The notes beneath the pieces were generated by a model. It saw only the letters and a program-made list of their open reading frames with translations, was not told where the DNA came from and did no database searches. Below are positions 8,862-19,000 of a stretch of DNA of 64,000 nucleotides, piece by piece. How positions within the stretch are numbered: the stretch's first letter is position 1; every line of letters starts with the position of its first letter. The DNA is from Pedobacter nutrimenti (GTDB taxonomy: Bacteria > Bacteroidota > Bacteroidia > Sphingobacteriales > Sphingobacteriaceae): the NCBI RefSeq assembly GCF_003208655.1, contig NZ_QKLU01000012.1, positions 1 to 64,000 of the forward strand. The letters are read 5' to 3'. The translations under genes and the position numbers were made by a program.

Positions 8862-10391
8862 TTAATTTGCTGTAAGGGCAATTGGGTCCAATTGGTGAGT
8901 TAGATTGTCGGGTCCTGTTGCTTGAATATTATCAAAGATGACCCTTGAACCTGGTGAAATATTTGCTATGGCCGACCTCATTTGTCCGGTCATAGCGTTT
9001 CCTGTGGCATGAAGTACCGTTGCATTATCTCCAGGCTTCATAATTATAAGTGTAAACCTGGTAATGGTGAACTTTGCATCAAAATCAAAGCCCTCAAGAT
9101 TTGCGAATATCTTATCCTGAGATTTTATTGCAACTGTAGGAAGTACTCCGCCCGTTTTTCCTCCAAATTTGGCTCTTGGATCCGGAATCCTTTTTACTCT
9201 AAATTCAGATGACGAGATCTGTTGTGAACGACCAGATAATTCAGCGCTGACATTTATTTTAACTAAGCCAGGTGAGTTAACTTTAACAATGTACTCACCA
9301 TTTGAACCGTGCAAGGATCCACCCGTCATATTCACCTTTATTTTTTCTTTAGGAATCCCTGGGGCTGATACATTTATTGGATTTTCAACACCTATATAGA
9401 GTACATTCATTTTTTTAGCATTTACAACCGCTGATGGTCTTGATACTTGAAATTGCTGTTCCGCTGTCCTATATTCCTTGAAAGTACCATCCGTTTGTTT
9501 AACTTTTATAAGCCCAGACCAACGATGTATACCCTCTGTTGCGGAACTTATGGAGTATATGCCCTTACCATTTTGAACAACTAATGAATTTCCATTTACT
9601 GAAATGTTTGGACTCGATTTAGAATCAGAGGCGGTTAAAAACACTTCAGCTTTATATGGCTGCCCTTGTATAATGTAACTTGAGGGCGCAACAGCAACTG
9701 CGGAAAATTGATCTAGGTTTACGACAGCTTTATCCATGTTTCCTAGAATACTCTTAATTATATTTGCTTCAGTAGCAATTAAATTTGTTTGTATCCTGGA
9801 TAGGTTTGTTAATGCAGCCGTTAGCGGTATCCCCTCCCCAAAATTTTCTTCTTCCCAGGTAACCCTGGCACCAGATTTCTGTTTACCAGGTTCTTGAATT
9901 AATGTGATATTTATCTTACTTCTTTCGGAATCATCTAGTAATGATTTAATAGAGCTTTCAAACTCATTAATTTTTAGCTTTAATTCTTTCGCTTTTCCAC
10001 CTTTGATCATAATCCTGGGTGATATATCAAAGTTGTCCTTTTTATTAACGTCACCATCATTTTCATTAAGACCACCACCTCCGGATTCAAGTTCTACTTT
10101 TAAATCCTGCAAATAATTTTGCAATACTAAAACTTGCGAACTTACTTTTTTGGCTCGTTCATAAATTGGCGTTGCCCTGGTTGGTTCTTCCTTTAATTTT
10201 GTTTTCTCAAAGGTGCTGTAAAGATTTTTGACGCTATTTTCTTCAGTTTGGCGTGCCTGATCAAATGTGTCCCTCATTTTTTTGAAGGAATTTAGTACAC
10301 TTTCTGAAGTACTTATAAAAAATAGCCCTAAAACAATTATATAAGCTATTGAAATAAACGTCTGTCTGGGTGTTTCGTTTAATTCCGCCAT
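8862..10391 (-). CDS. gldM: T9SS/gliding motor protein GldM
   Basis: 509 aa, the normal GldM length. It starts MAELNETPRQTFISIAYIIVLGLFFIS, a short cytoplasmic tail and the single membrane helix (about residues 12-29). A large periplasmic part follows, with a helical domain (about 30-220, including NITLIQEPGK..) and Ig-like domains (AVAPSSYIIQGQPYKAEVFLTA; NPINVSAPGIPKEKIKV; FDFDAKFTITRFTLII). GldM forms a dimer with its helices inside the GldL ring and transmits motor rotation across the periplasm. One base separates its start from the gldL stop. Start and domain layout are clear. Confidence 0.93.
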   Translation of the reverse strand: MAELNETPRQTFISIAYIIVLGLFFISTSESVLNSFKKMRDTFDQARQTEENSVKNLYSTFEKTKLKEEPTRATPIYERAKKVSSQVLVLQNYLQDLKVELESGGGGLNENDGDVNKKDNFDISPRIMIKGGKAKELKLKINEFESSIKSLLDDSERSKINITLIQEPGKQKSGARVTWEEENFGEGIPLTAALTNLSRIQTNLIATEANIIKSILGNMDKAVVNLDQFSAVAVAPSSYIIQGQPYKAEVFLTASDSKSSPNISVNGNSLVVQNGKGIYSISSATEGIHRWSGLIKVKQTDGTFKEYRTAEQQFQVSRPSAVVNAKKMNVLYIGVENPINVSAPGIPKEKIKVNMTGGSLHGSNGEYIVKVNSPGLVKINVSAELSGRSQQISSSEFRVKRIPDPRAKFGGKTGGVLPTVAIKSQDKIFANLEGFDFDAKFTITRFTLIIMKPGDNATVLHATGNAMTGQMRSAIANISPGSRVIFDNIQATGPDNLTHQLDPIALTAN

Positions 10392-10392
10392 C

Positions 10393-10917
10393 TTAATTAG
10401 ATTTGAATGCGTTAATTTGTTTGCTATATCTTGTAGACAAGTCCTCTACGACATTATGAAGTGTTATGAATCCTTTGTTTAGAACATTCATATTGTTACC
10501 GGTCCTATCTATCATAACCTGTAATTCCTGAACATTTAGACTGGAAAGTTCATTTGGTTTTGAAAGTGCCTCAGCAATGCCTTTTATACCTATTTCATTG
10601 ACCAGGGCAGTATTAATTTTTGAGTTCAGTTCAGTATTGTTTGCTAAGATTTCAAGGGTTTTATTTAACTCAGCCATTGTTATTTGTAAATCTGAGATAA
10701 AACGTTCATTTACCGGAGAACCACTAATTTGTGTTTTCGGCTCTTTGTAGGTGATACCCAAAATAATAAACATGATTATTTCAGCTACAAAGCCAGTAAG
10801 CATCACGTAATCTGAACCTGGAAAATGACTTATTTTTGCTGCCAAGCCAGCTATAATAATAGCGGCACTAAAGGATACAAATTTTTGAACTGGGAATTTT
10901 ATGTTATTTTTTGACAT
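10393..10917 (-). CDS. gldL: T9SS/gliding motor protein GldL
   Basis: 174 aa, shorter than typical (about 210). Two membrane helices (about 13-30 and 38-56). The motif K28-I-x-H31-x-P-G...G42-x3-E46 matches the buried charged residues that in GldL make the proton path (Lys, His and the TM2 Glu), so the motor function appears kept. The C-terminal cytoplasmic part (ITMAELNKTLEILANN, VQELQVMIDRT) is helical and looks shortened. Encoded between gldK and gldM, coupled to gldM. Confidence 0.9.
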   Translation of the reverse strand: MSKNNIKFPVQKFVSFSAAIIIAGLAAKISHFPGSDYVMLTGFVAEIIMFIILGITYKEPKTQISGSPVNERFISDLQITMAELNKTLEILANNTELNSKINTALVNEIGIKGIAEALSKPNELSSLNVQELQVMIDRTGNNMNVLNKGFITLHNVVEDLSTRYSKQINAFKSN

Positions 10918-10935
10918 TTTATTGCTTTTTAAAGG

Positions 10936-12219
10936 TTATTTACTGTTTTTGTTTATGGTTTTGAAATTGGATTTTCCAGGATTAAAATCTGGGGCCGGCA
11001 TAACGCATCGGAACCCGATATACGATTTCGCCTCATCCTGTATTTCAGGTTGTCGTTCAGGAATGTTTTGAGTCGCTTGGTCTTTCCAGCTAGAACCAGC
11101 TATAACTTTTCTTTTAAGGGTTTCCGGATCTGAATCCTTTGCATCATATAATAGAACAGGATTAATTTTATGTACAAAAGCTTCCCACGATAAAGTATAG
11201 GTATTCAAGGTCCATTCAGAGACGTTTCCTACTGTGTTGTATAAGCCAAATTTATTAGGTGGTAGATAGGTAACGGGCATAGTATAAGTAAAAGCACTAT
11301 CACCGCTTTGCAATGGATTGATCACTTTTTTTATTTTTATTTTCTTTTTAGAGACTGAATCTTTAATGCTTACTTCATTCGTGATCACAGAGGGTATCGA
11401 AACATATGCTCTTTGGGCTTCGGTTGGTAGATCCATCGTTAGACTTATCAACTTTGGATTTTTCATTTTATAATTGTAAGCTTTCCAAACCTTTGACCGC
11501 CAAGCAGCAAATGCACGTGCTTGTTTCCAGGTAACACCAACAACAGGATAATCATCAAAAGAAGGATTTGTGAAATAACTCTTAACCATTAAGTCGTTTT
11601 GAGAGTTTGGGAAATCACGATCCCAAACATTCTCATCCGGCCATACGTTGACAACTTCCTTGATTACACTGTAACCTGATTTTGATTTATCTGCTGATGA
11701 GGTTTCATATCTAAAATTTAGAATCTTTTTATTCAATTCGCCATTACCAGATTGATTATCATCGCCCTGGTTATACATTGGCCTTAATTTGTCGATAATT
11801 TTATAGTTTTTTGATCTCCAGATAGATCTTCCATCCCCTACTTTATCCCAGTTTATGTTTGCCTTTGCACTGGTGTCTTTCGTTCTCATTCGTTGGAAAT
11901 AGGACTTATTATTTAGGTAATCAGTGATTGCTATTGAATCCCGAACCCAATAAACGAACTGACGGTATTGTTTATTTGTAATCGATGTTTTGTCCATATA
12001 GAAAGCACTCAACCTATATTTTTTCATATTTGTTGAATCTCCATTTTGTCCAGGAGTACCCATTGTTACATTCCCTGCAGGAACATAAATCATCCCAGGG
12101 GGAGCAACCAGATCCTTTGAGGAAGTTGCTCTTGTTTGTCTTGTATTGTAGGATCGTGTATTGCATGCCGAGGTTATTGTAATCAATAACAACATGACAT
12201 AAAGCATTGAATTTTTCAT
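10936..12219 (-). CDS. gldK: T9SS lipoprotein GldK (SUMF1-like)
   Basis: 427 aa. The frame opens at 12240, but ATG 12219 gives a proper lipoprotein signal (MKNSMLYVMLLLITITSAC, lipid Cys19) and has the start-site signal AACTGTTAC two bases before it. The body is a formylglycine-generating-enzyme-like fold: APPGMIYVPAGNVTMGTPGQ, KTSITNKQYRQFVYWVRD, VVGVTWKQARAFAAWRS, LPTEAQRAYVS, YNTVGNVSEWTLN and IGFRCVMPA. GldK anchors the GldKN ring in the outer membrane. Catalytic use of the fold is not expected. It follows porV by 20 bp. Confidence 0.92.
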   Translation of the reverse strand: MKNSMLYVMLLLITITSACNTRSYNTRQTRATSSKDLVAPPGMIYVPAGNVTMGTPGQNGDSTNMKKYRLSAFYMDKTSITNKQYRQFVYWVRDSIAITDYLNNKSYFQRMRTKDTSAKANINWDKVGDGRSIWRSKNYKIIDKLRPMYNQGDDNQSGNGELNKKILNFRYETSSADKSKSGYSVIKEVVNVWPDENVWDRDFPNSQNDLMVKSYFTNPSFDDYPVVGVTWKQARAFAAWRSKVWKAYNYKMKNPKLISLTMDLPTEAQRAYVSIPSVITNEVSIKDSVSKKKIKIKKVINPLQSGDSAFTYTMPVTYLPPNKFGLYNTVGNVSEWTLNTYTLSWEAFVHKINPVLLYDAKDSDPETLKRKVIAGSSWKDQATQNIPERQPEIQDEAKSYIGFRCVMPAPDFNPGKSNFKTINKNSK

Positions 12220-12239
12220 CTGTAACAGTTTAAGTGGCA

Positions 12240-13346
12240 TTATTCAATATTAAATGATAAGGTCAATTTCATAGAGTTCTTAAATGGAGAAAATGAATCG
12301 AATGGAAGATAGTATGCACCGTCCAGTTGAAAATTATGGTATTTAAACCCAGCCCCCAGTGTTCCGTATCTTTTCTCCCCTTTATTCTTGTGTTCGTAAA
12401 CTAATCCACAACGGAAAAAAAATTGCTGCATGTAATCATATTCAGCACCGATACCGTAGGTCAAACCTTGAATGGTCTCCGTAATTCCACCAGGAGCATC
12501 AGTAAAAGAGGAAAAAATAGCTTTTACCACACTTTTTTCCATAGAACTACCCTTTGTTATATTTCCATTTTCGTCAATTTGAGGAGGCGTTGGGGTAAGG
12601 GGTTTGGTGATGTCAGCTCCAATTGTTAAGGATCCATTTACTCCAGCTAAGAAGTTGGCAGACCCCCCTATTTTTAAATTCATAGGTTGAAAGCCTGGAA
12701 TTGTATTCGCGTATTTAATCTTTGTCCCGATATTGTTCAAAGACAGGCCATAGGCAAGTTTCGTGTCTTGGATGTATTTTTCGTAGTAAATACCTAAATC
12801 AAAAGATAAAGCATTAGCACTGCTAATTTCTAATTGTTCTGATTCTCCTATAGTCGTAACGCTTGAATGAATATATTTTACTCCCGCTCCAATGCCTAAA
12901 CCCTCTGAAATCCGGATACTGTAGGTACCCCCAATTGTTAAATCAAAAGGCCTTTTTAACCCTTTTTCGATACCTTGATCATTACGATAAATGGTTTCCC
13001 CCATACTCAGATACCTCGCATAATAGCCAATGGCCTTATTATACTGGGGTTTTATATAACCGGATAAATTCAAAAAGTCCATCCCTTTATTCAAAGCTCT
13101 TAAATAAGGGGAATAAGAAGCTGAAATTGCCCCTTCTGAATCAGTAAAAGTCGTTTTTCCTGGATTCCAATAGGCCGAATACGCATCAGCAGGCGTAGCT
13201 ACTCCAATTTCCCCCATACCTGCTGATCTAGCATCAGGAACCAGGTTGAGAAATGGAACTGAAACCGGTATAATGTTACTTTGTGCATTGCATAATAATG
13301 ATATCATTATTATGCTGAGCGATATTATAATGATTTTTCTTCCCAT
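12240..13346 (-). CDS. porV: T9SS outer-membrane protein PorV (LptO)
   Basis: 368 aa with signal peptide. The N-terminal hallmark VPFLNLVPDARSAGMGEIGVATPADAYSAYWNPGKTTF is the PorV signature of the FadL-like barrel family; further barrel strands follow to the end (NSMKLTLSFNIE). PorV takes cargo with a type A C-terminal domain from the SprA translocon and carries it to the PorU attachment complex. PorU itself is not in the window. The start overlaps the stop of the upstream lipoprotein gene (TAATG), indicating translational coupling. PorV next to GldKLMN is not the usual chromosomal arrangement. Confidence 0.88.
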   Translation of the reverse strand: MGRKIIIISLSIIMISLLCNAQSNIIPVSVPFLNLVPDARSAGMGEIGVATPADAYSAYWNPGKTTFTDSEGAISASYSPYLRALNKGMDFLNLSGYIKPQYNKAIGYYARYLSMGETIYRNDQGIEKGLKRPFDLTIGGTYSIRISEGLGIGAGVKYIHSSVTTIGESEQLEISSANALSFDLGIYYEKYIQDTKLAYGLSLNNIGTKIKYANTIPGFQPMNLKIGGSANFLAGVNGSLTIGADITKPLTPTPPQIDENGNITKGSSMEKSVVKAIFSSFTDAPGGITETIQGLTYGIGAEYDYMQQFFFRCGLVYEHKNKGEKRYGTLGAGFKYHNFQLDGAYYLPFDSFSPFKNSMKLTLSFNIE

Positions 13347-14044
13347 TATTCCTTCACAATTAATTTTTGCTGAACTTCATTTGAGGCACCATCATTATCA
13401 TAAACCTTGAGGGTTATGGTGTATTCTCCTGATTGAGGGAATATATAGTGCATTTTTGGGCTTTTGAGGATAAATTCCTGGTCATTAACTTTAATGGCGT
13501 ATTTGACAAGATAACCCCCGAACTTTGCGTCTCCAGAGGTACTCCCTTCACCATTTATGATGAATTCTTTTGGATTATCTGTCGGATCAATTTTAAGAGC
13601 TGCAATTGGCGGTATGTTATTAAAGAATAAAATCCTAGTATTTAAGATTTGCTTTGCTCCAAATCTATTTGTTGCAGTAAATTGAATTTGATGTTGACCT
13701 AAACTTTCAGGTATATACTTAACAATAACCGTATTGTACTCTGATGGTAAACTGTTACCGCTAATTGGTTTTTCTCGGTATTCAATCTCACCTTTCCCCT
13801 GTGTTATTTGGTATGTTAATGAGTTGATTTCAGAATTTACTGAACCTAATTTAAGTTCAATTGGATAATACTTTTGGTCTGCTCTGATGACCTTTACTGA
13901 ATCTGACAAATTGAGAAACAATTGGTCTCCCCTTTGAATACCAATATCAGGTGGTAGTGCATTTTTTACAAAGTAATCCTCCCTTTTATCGCAACCGGCT
14001 ACTATGCCGGTTGCGATTAAGATTATGAAAAAGCTTCTTTTCAT
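13346..14044 (-). CDS. Lipoprotein with PKD-like end, TraQ-like middle
   Basis: 232 aa. Lipoprotein signal (ATGIVAGC, Cys18). The middle (about 60-140: YPIELKLGSVNSEINSLTYQI, NTVIVKYIPESLGQHQIQFTATNRFG) recalls the TraQ/DUF3872 family of Bacteroides conjugative elements by pattern, but I cannot confirm it. The C-terminal part (about 145-232: AALKIDPTDNPKEFIINGEGST, GEYTITLKVYDNDGASNEV) is a PKD-type beta-sandwich. It lies between the T4SS/adhesin part and porV, so it could be a link between the two halves of the operon. Confidence 0.55.
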   Translation of the reverse strand: MKRSFFIILIATGIVAGCDKREDYFVKNALPPDIGIQRGDQLFLNLSDSVKVIRADQKYYPIELKLGSVNSEINSLTYQITQGKGEIEYREKPISGNSLPSEYNTVIVKYIPESLGQHQIQFTATNRFGAKQILNTRILFFNNIPPIAALKIDPTDNPKEFIINGEGSTSGDAKFGGYLVKYAIKVNDQEFILKSPKMHYIFPQSGEYTITLKVYDNDGASNEVQQKLIVKE

Positions 14045-14048
14045 GAAT

Positions 14049-15113
14049 TTAAATTTTTAAGAGATTAATTGAATTTTTTATTCCCTGACCAGATACCCTA
14101 AGAGTATATACCCCCTGGGCCATAGCAGGTAATTTTTCTATTGCAACTGTATTATTTCCAGGATTAACAAGGTAATCTTTACTATACACCCTGTTTCCGC
14201 GCATATCTATTAGTTCTATCCTGATGTTTTGATTTATCTCTGAACTCACGGATACATAGAATTTATCCTTAAATGGATTTGGATATGCGAAAAAACGTAA
14301 AGGTGAATTATCAATACCAGATGGGGGTATGATCACCGGAATATTTGGGGTGCTGGTATCTTGGCCAACTTTTATTAAATTATTCTTAGTTACGGTAAAA
14401 TTGCAACCACCAGAAGTTTGTACTTTCAGAGTAATTGTAAAAGTTCCCTCCTTATAAAAATAATGTTTAGGATTGGCTTCATAAGATATTCCACCGTCAC
14501 CAAAATTCCACTCATAACTTATTGCTCCAGGAACTCCACTCGTAAAAGTAATAGCGCCACCAAATGATACCTGGTTACTTGAATAAGTAAAGTCGCCACT
14601 TGGCTGATCTCGAATAAGATTAACAATAGTCGAAGTTGATGTGCATCCATTCTCATTTTTGGCGATCAAAGTGTAAGTTCCAGCTGGAAGATCTGAGAAA
14701 ACAGATTTTTTATCATAACTACCTCCATTTATCGAATATGTGTTATTATCCAACGCATTTTCGATAGTTATGGTTCCTGTAGACAATACACAGTTTGGTT
14801 GAACTAGAATGACTTTTGGTGCCTCTGGAGGATTAGAAATTATGACATTTACTGGATCTGAAGCGTCGCTTTCGCAGCCATGTTGACTTATAGCTACAAC
14901 GACATATTCCCCCGCTGTATTAACAGTAATATCCCTAGTTGTTGCAATCAGTTTCCCATCTTTAAACCATTTGACACCAGGGCTGGTGGGGCCAAGCAAA
15001 ACAGTCGAAGAACCAGCACAAATAATTTTGCTGGAAGTTGTCTGTGCCTGACTGGTTCTTGCTCCTGTAATATACAGAAGCAAGAATAGTACATAACTGA
15101 TTTTAAATTTCAT
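14049..15113 (-). CDS. Secreted Ig/PKD protein with T9SS type A sorting domain
   Basis: 354 aa. Signal peptide ending SQAQ, an Ig-like module (about 28-92: ICAGSSTVLL, VKWFKDGKLIA, GEYVVVAISQHGCESDAS), a second repeat (SINGGSYDKKSVFSDLPAGTYTLIAKNENGC), a PKD domain (about 195-255: SYEWNFGDGGISYEANPKHYF) and a C-terminal type A sorting domain (last ~80 aa: FFAYPNPFKDKFYVS, IRIELIDMRGNRVY, GVYTLRVSGQG). The latter is the known T9SS secretion and surface-anchoring signal. It is therefore a cargo of a type IX system, encoded next to the T9SS genes. Its N-terminal module is homologous to that of the 308-aa neighbour. Confidence 0.88.
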   Translation of the reverse strand: MKFKISYVLFLLLYITGARTSQAQTTSSKIICAGSSTVLLGPTSPGVKWFKDGKLIATTRDITVNTAGEYVVVAISQHGCESDASDPVNVIISNPPEAPKVILVQPNCVLSTGTITIENALDNNTYSINGGSYDKKSVFSDLPAGTYTLIAKNENGCTSTSTIVNLIRDQPSGDFTYSSNQVSFGGAITFTSGVPGAISYEWNFGDGGISYEANPKHYFYKEGTFTITLKVQTSGGCNFTVTKNNLIKVGQDTSTPNIPVIIPPSGIDNSPLRFFAYPNPFKDKFYVSVSSEINQNIRIELIDMRGNRVYSKDYLVNPGNNTVAIEKLPAMAQGVYTLRVSGQGIKNSINLLKI

Positions 15114-15126
15114 AATTTGTTTTTAC

Positions 15127-16053
15127 CTAGTATTGAATTGAAGGCTTGGCCGGACGAGCTTTTACATCTATTGTGACTGCATCAGAGGTTGCTGTACATC
15201 CAGTTGTAGTAGTTGCTGTTACCGTGTATAATCCGGAATTAGCTGAGCTTACGTTAGTCAGTTTGAGTACATTGGTTGTTTGTCCAGAAATTGGCGCACC
15301 ATCCTTTAACCACTGATAAGTTACTGTAGTCGTTAAATTTGGATCTGAACTTGCCACAGATGCGGTCAGCGTAACATCATTCCTTTCACAAACTACTCCC
15401 GCTTTTTTCTCATCGTCACTTGCATAATTTCCGATATTGGTGGCAATTGTTGGTTTTGCCGCAAACGGATTAATTGTTACTGTCGTTTCTGCTGAAGTCT
15501 TTGAACAGGTTAAATCGGCCCCAGACCAAACCGGTACTATGGTTAAAGTATATGATCCGGATTGTGATACAGTATTTAAAGTAATCTTACTTGCATTGCT
15601 AATTACTGTGTTTGAACCAGTTTTACGCCATTCATATCTGTAGCTTAAGCCGTTGATACTTGTGGTTGGTATTCCAGACCCTGTTAACTCAACATTGTTA
15701 CCACTTGTAAAACAGGAGTTATTATTCAAAGCTGTTATTGTTGGCGTTGCATCCGGAACACCTAAAACTTTTACTGCTGGTGATGCATCGGAGGCGCAAC
15801 CATGTTCATTTATTGCAACCACAACATAATCCCCTGGTGTTGCTGCATCATAAGTTTTAGATTTTGCTGCTGAAATTAATTGGCCATCCTTGTACCATTG
15901 ATAGGATGAGCCATCTACCGAGGAGGTAAGTGTTTTGCTTGTTCCACTACAAATAACTGTTGTATTTGCATCAGGACTTGTTTGTGCGGTTGCCTTGTTA
16001 CCAAGTGCTAAAAGCAAGATCATTGCTGAAATCGTGTTTCTTAGATTTTTCAT
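15127..16053 (-). CDS. Secreted Ig-like repeat protein, 308 aa
   Basis: Signal peptide (ends KATAQ) then three Ig-like modules: VICSGTSKTLTSS..YQWYKDGQLIS (25-95), a middle domain with C-F and RYEWRKTG (about 100-190), and a third with VTYQWLKDGAPISGQTTNVLKL (about 215-295). It lacks a type A or B sorting domain, yet ends in RPAKPSIQY, nearly the same as the end KPNQPSINY of the next, much larger protein. AACCGTTAC lies just before the start. Probably an extracellular adhesin-like protein; its export route is unclear. Confidence 0.8.
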   Translation of the reverse strand: MKNLRNTISAMILLLALGNKATAQTSPDANTTVICSGTSKTLTSSVDGSSYQWYKDGQLISAAKSKTYDAATPGDYVVVAINEHGCASDASPAVKVLGVPDATPTITALNNNSCFTSGNNVELTGSGIPTTSINGLSYRYEWRKTGSNTVISNASKITLNTVSQSGSYTLTIVPVWSGADLTCSKTSAETTVTINPFAAKPTIATNIGNYASDDEKKAGVVCERNDVTLTASVASSDPNLTTTVTYQWLKDGAPISGQTTNVLKLTNVSSANSGLYTVTATTTTGCTATSDAVTIDVKARPAKPSIQY

Positions 16054-16068
16054 TTTATGTAACGGTTT

Positions 16069-19000
16069 TTAGTAATTTATAGATGGTTGATTCGGTTTGG
16101 TCCACACTGTGACTTTGAAGTATGGAGTCGTAAAAGTGTTTCCGTCTTTTACAATACGGACTGAATATGTTCCTTCAGAAGAAATAGAAATTGTTTTACT
16201 TGTTTGACCTGGTATTGCAGCCCCATCCTTTAACCAAGTGTATGCATCTGCTGTTGGAGCGGTCAGGGTTACAATTTTACCCTGGCAGAAATACATATTC
16301 CTATTTCCATTGCTATCGGGAGGATCAACTTTTACATCGGGATCCGTTGGAGTTGTAATTACGGGAGGAATAGAATACTTCGTAATTACGATTTCGTTGC
16401 TAAATGGGGAGGTACATCCATTAGCCGATACTCTTCTTGACTTATAGATGCCTGGTTCATTAATTATCAAAGTTTCATTACTTATGCCCAAGCTTACACC
16501 GTCTTTAAACCATTCCGTATTACCGGGAATGTCTGATTTAATGGTTATATTTTCATTTGAAAAAATCATAGTGGAGTTAGAAGTTATTTTTGGTGTTGTT
16601 AAATTGGTTACAGTTACTGTGATGGGGTCTGAGAAATCACTTTCACCACAATCATTTTGAACCTTGGCTTTATAAATTCCTTCTGAATTGATTGAAAATG
16701 AATAAGTGTCATTTCCATTAAGAATAAGGTTCCCGTCTTTGTAAATAAGCACTCGGCCTATAGCACTTACTTGAAATTGTACACTCCCTCCGTTACACAG
16801 ATCTTTTGATCCACTAAGAATTTGCATACTTGGTTTTCCAGGAGTAGTTGAGGGGGCAGCAATTTGAATTTGATTGGAGTTATCTGATGTGCCACAGGAG
16901 TTTGTTTGGGTTACATAAAAGGTACCCCCTTGATTTACTACAAGAGAAGTAACGTTTTGGGCAACTAAAACTTGATCTTTATACCATTTCAGATTTACTC
17001 CTGATGTTGTTAAGGTAATAGACGCACCATTACACAAGCTACCGCCAGAACTTGATAAGACTGGAGCATTCGGTTTTTGAGCTGTAGGAGTGGGTAAACT
17101 TACTAGTGTTTCTGAACTTTCGCAGCCTTCAAGTGTTCTAATTGCAACCCTATATTCACCTGGTGGAAGATTATCAAATACATTGGAAAATTGCCATGAA
17201 CGTACCCCATGAATTCCATATTGAAGTCCCATCGCTCCCATTTCGACAGAAAAAGAGCCTGTTGGGTTGTCACATGTGGGCTTTGTTACGCTGGAAATTA
17301 CAGGTTTGCCTGGTAAATCCGGTTGATTGTTTATTGTGACTGAGGATCCACTACTTTCACATCCATTAGATGTTTGAATTCTCAGCACGTAAGTCCCAGG
17401 ACTTAAATTTGAAAAAATATTACTTGTTTGATAAGTTAAACCATAATCTATGGAGTATTTTGCTCCTGGAATTATATTAATGTTTATAGTTCCTGTAGAA
17501 GTAGTACAGTTCGGATGAGTTATTGAATTTACAACCGGTGGACTTGGCTTAGTCGGTGGTGTTGTAATTGTTTGTGACAGTTGGTTACTCTCGCAACCAA
17601 CGGCATTTTTAATTTTAAACACATAATTACCGGGGGTTAAACCTGTAAAACTATTACTTTCTTGGTAATTTTGTCCATTATCCTTTGAGTAGGACGCACC
17701 GTTAACATACGAAAGAGTTATTGAACCGGTAGGAGTAGTACAAGACGGTTGAAATAAAGATTCAATGACAGGAGTTGCCGGAGCATCGTTTCTTATAATT
17801 GTTCCCTGTATCGTTTTGGGATCAGAAACGCATGTACCCTTTACTGCTCTAACCATAACATCATAAGTCCCTGGTGCTATTGAAAATGAATTTGATGTTT
17901 GCCAGTTTGTTATACCATTAACAGCATATTGTATTGTCGTTCCTGGAGGGGCTGTAACATTATTAACTGTAATTGTTCCGAAATTTTGGCCACAGTCAGG
18001 CATTCCGATACTTAGTGTAAAGGATGTTGGAGCTTCTGGTTTGTTATATTCCGCTATAATGGAATTACTAGAGGTAGATTCCCCGCAAGTATTTGAACGA
18101 GTCGCATAATAAGTACCAGGGGAACCGGGAATTGTAATACTGGTGATTTGAAAAGTATTATTTAAATACCAGTTTACAGGCATTCCGTCATTTGAAGATA
18201 AAATAGCCGAACCATTGCACAGGTCTCCGGATATTGAAATTGCTGGTGCTGTTGGAGTGCTGTTGGTGGTTACTGATATAGTGTTTGATGCAATCGAAGT
18301 ACCGCATGAATTTGAGGTAGTTACATAATAATTGCCCGCAGAATTTACGGTAATAGAGTTCCCGGTTTGTCCATTTGACCAGGTAATATTTGAACCTGTT
18401 GCAGTAAGGGTTACGGTCGCACCATTGCACAGGGCCGTTGAACCACTTGCACTAACAGTAGGTGCAGTAGGTGTATTTCCTGTATTTACGGTAATGACGT
18501 TTGAGTTTGCTGAGTTTCCACAGTCATTGCTACTAACTGCATAATAACTACCCGCAGAATTTACGCTAATAGAGTTCCCGGTTTGTCCATTTGACCAGGT
18601 AATATTCGATCCTGTTGCAGAAAGGGTTACTGATCTGCCATTACATAAGTTTGTACTGCCGTTTGCACTTATTGTTGGGGGTGTAGGTACAGAGCCGGTA
18701 GTTATAGTAATCGTATTTGAAGCGGAAGAGGTACCACATTCATTAGTACTTACGGCATAATAATTACCCGCAGAATTTACGGTAATAGAGTTCCCGGTTT
18801 GCCCATTCGACCAGGTAATATTTGAACCTGTTGCAGTAAGAATTACGGTCGAACCATTACACAAGTTAGTATTACCGCTTGCACTAATGGAAGGAGCTGA
18901 AGCAATTGATCTTGCAGTAATGGTTATTTGATTTGATGTTGGAGAACTTCCACAAGCGTTAGTTGAATTTGCATAATAAGTGCCAGGTCCAACCATAATT

